From positions 178,571-242,570 of the forward strand of contig DASVQP010000019.1 in the NCBI GenBank assembly GCA_036389135.1: a DNA stretch of 64,000 nt, read 5' to 3'. Numbering within the stretch: position 1 is the stretch's first letter; each line of letters starts with the position of its first letter. The position numbers were made by a program, and so were the translations under genes. The notes beneath the pieces were generated by a model that was given only the letters and a program-made list of their open reading frames with translations, was not told the DNA's origin and ran no database searches. The DNA is from Longimicrobium sp. (lineage in GTDB: Bacteria; Gemmatimonadota; Gemmatimonadetes; Longimicrobiales; Longimicrobiaceae). This document shows, piece by piece, positions 62,553 through 64,000 of this stretch.

Positions 62553-63790
62553 TCGTGCCCCAGCGCGACGACGGGGTCCAGGCGGGCGGCGCGGCTGGCC
62601 GGGTACACCCCCGCCACCACCCCCACGCCGATCCCCAGAAAGAGCCCCAGCGCCACCGACCACGGCGCCACCTGCGCGGGGAGCGGCGAGAAGAAGCTGA
62701 CCAGCGCGGCCAGCGCGAACCCCGCTCCCACCCCCAGCAGCCCGCCCATGCCGGAGAGCGTGGCGGACTCCACCAGGAACTGGAAGAGGATGTCCTGGCT
62801 GCGGGCGCCCAGCGCCTTGCGCAGCCCGATCTCGTAGGTGCGCTCGGAAACGGTCACCAGCATGATGTTGAGGATCACCATGGCGCCCACCACCAGCGAG
62901 ATGCCGATCAGCCCGGGCACCGCCACCATCATCACCCGCGCCACCTTTCCCCACGCCTTCAGGGCGCGCTCGGAGGTGGTGACGGCGAACTCGTCGGGAT
63001 CGGCGGGGCGCAGCCGCTTGCGCACGCGCATCCACCCCTCCACCTCGGCCAGAGCGGGGCGCAGGTGCTTGCCGTCCGCCACCTTGAAGGCGATCACGTC
63101 CACCACGCCGCGCTGGTTGAGCACGCCGTCGAGCGGCGAGCGCGCGGGTACGGTGGCGGTCTTGTCCATCGAAAAGGTGAAGAGCTTCCCCTGCTTCTCC
63201 AGCACGCCCACCACGCGATAGGGGGAGCCGCGCAGGATCACCCGCCGGCCCACCGCGCGCCCGGGCGGAAAGAGGCGGTCCGCCACATCGCGGCCGATCA
63301 CCGCCACTGCCAGCCCGCGCTCCGCCTCGCGCTCGGAGAAGGGGCGCCCCTCGGCCACCTTCAGCCCCTGCACGGCGAAGTGGCTGGGCGTGGTGCCGGT
63401 GATGCGCACCTTTTCCAGCTTCCTTCCGGTGGTGCTGGCCGCCGCGCCCGAGCCCGACCACCCGGCCGACAGCGTCCCCGGCGTGCGCATGCGCGCCTCC
63501 AGCCACGCCGCGTCGTCCAGCGTGAGCGGGGCGCTGCGGCTGCGGCTGCGCATCTCGCCGGCGCTGGCCACCAGGTCGCGGTCCGGGGCGCGGCGCACGG
63601 AGACCGTGTTGTAGCCGTAGAAGCGGCCGATCACGTTGCTCTCCACGTAGCCGCTCATCCCCTGCAGCAGGGTGATGACCGCCACCATGAACGACACCCC
63701 GGCCAGCGTTCCGAACACCGTAAAGAACGCGCGCATCGGGTAGTTGCGGATGGTGTCCCACGCTCCTCGGAAGCCTTCGACGACGTGCAT
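62549..63790 (-). CDS. MacB-type ABC transporter permease (first)
   Basis: 413 residues, four helices with a large extracytoplasmic loop: MRAFFTVFGTLAGVSFMVAVITLL, the MacB_PCD region with ITGTTPSHFAVQGLKVAEGR, then VPGLIGISLVVGAMVILNIMLVTV, LVESATLSGMGGLLGVGAGF and SVALGLFLGIGVGVVAGVYPASRAARLDPV. The EIGLRKALGARSQDILFQFLVE block is diagnostic. It shares layout, not close sequence, with the next permease, so a heterodimeric exporter is likely. It starts four bases before the end of the ATPase gene's stop region and is cotranscribed. Substrate unknown. Confidence 0.92.
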   Translation of the reverse strand: MHVVEGFRGAWDTIRNYPMRAFFTVFGTLAGVSFMVAVITLLQGMSGYVESNVIGRFYGYNTVSVRRAPDRDLVASAGEMRSRSRSAPLTLDDAAWLEARMRTPGTLSAGWSGSGAAASTTGRKLEKVRITGTTPSHFAVQGLKVAEGRPFSEREAERGLAVAVIGRDVADRLFPPGRAVGRRVILRGSPYRVVGVLEKQGKLFTFSMDKTATVPARSPLDGVLNQRGVVDVIAFKVADGKHLRPALAEVEGWMRVRKRLRPADPDEFAVTTSERALKAWGKVARVMMVAVPGLIGISLVVGAMVILNIMLVTVSERTYEIGLRKALGARSQDILFQFLVESATLSGMGGLLGVGAGFALAALVSFFSPLPAQVAPWSVALGLFLGIGVGVVAGVYPASRAARLDPVVALGHE

Positions 63791-63793
63791 GCG

Positions 63794-64000
63794 CTACACC
63801 CCCGCCAGCACGAGCTCGTCCACGTCCACCCGCGCCTGCCTGCGGTCGCTGGCGATGACGCCGTCCCTGAGCATCACCACCCGGTCCGCGTGCGCCGCGA
63901 TGTCCGGCTCGTGCGTCACCATGATGATGGTCTGCCCCTCCGCGTGCAGCCGGTGGAAGAGCGCCATGATCTCCTCCGAGGTGCGCGAGTCCAGGTTCCC
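63794..64000 (-). CDS. ABC transporter ATP-binding protein (5' part missing)
   Basis: Only the last 68 residues are in the window; the rest lies past the right edge. Visible are the D-loop ([11 protein letters not shown]), the H-loop ([20 protein letters not shown]) and the terminal [22 protein letters not shown]. This is the LolD/MacB-ATPase type, the energy subunit of the two permeases that follow on the same strand; the stop at 63794 is 3 nt ahead of the first permease. Confidence 0.9.
   Translation of the reverse strand, partial: GNLDSRTSEEIMALFHRLHAEGQTIIMVTHEPDIAAHADRVVMLRDGVIASDRRQARVDVDELVLAGV

Overview
The window is GC-rich bacterial chromosome, probably from a Gemmatimonadota (Longimicrobium-like) or similar environmental Gram-negative bacterium. 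I infer this from gene content: many secreted and lipoprotein metallopeptidases, DUF4097 and DUF5916 surface proteins behind an ECF sigma factor, a TonB-dependent receptor, NtrC-type regulation, and several families of intergenic hairpin repeats. This is recognition by eye, not a database search. I see no rRNA, tRNA, CRISPR array or complete insertion sequence.

Layout. 0-3 kb: a Rieske-type FAD oxidoreductase cut by the left edge, and SelO. 3-9.3 kb: one minus-strand block running ECF sigma factor, zinc-finger anti-sigma, DUF4097, DUF5916/CBM9-like protein, second DUF4097, closed by a strong terminator; a 19-copy heptamer array lies inside it. 9.5-10.2 kb: a VapBC-like pair. 10.6-16.5 kb: S9 and M13 secreted peptidases and a cellulase-like protein. 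17-25.1 kb: an accessory stretch of small, mostly plus-strand, unrelated genes (DUF2277, TPR, META, OsmC, SMI1/KNR4, DUF2200 and unknowns), some fused, frameshifted or truncated. 25.2-32.4 kb: a TolB-like lipoprotein, a three-domain amidase, an erythromycin-esterase-like protein, a RES/Xre toxin-antitoxin pair and a zinc-ribbon protein. 32.4-36.7 kb: a decayed copy of the recF 3' end, a cytochrome c/copper-monooxygenase-like protein with a glycosyltransferase, then intact recF. 37-45.8 kb: Ogt, enoyl-CoA hydratase, a Na+/H+ antiporter, a HOGA-like aldolase, an M1 peptidase, a DUF4015 hydrolase and DoxX. 46-53 kb: a serine hydrolase and an operon of TPR-fused TonB-dependent receptor, histidine kinase and sigma-54 regulator. 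53-57.5 kb: M48 and M1 peptidases and two very small genes. 57.5-61.1 kb: a PIN-domain pair, a YcaQ-like glycosylase and a CPBP protease. 61.3-64 kb: a MacB-type ABC exporter running off the right edge.

The most distinctive signals are non-coding. About 90-bp hairpins with TCACACAGAG arms sit 8-16 nt after stop codons at five places. GC-rich composite hairpins and a 195-bp repeat found in two inverted copies fill other gaps. A duplicated, diverged recF end brackets a 3.1-kb two-gene segment, which looks like an insertion that rebuilt the 3' end of its target gene.
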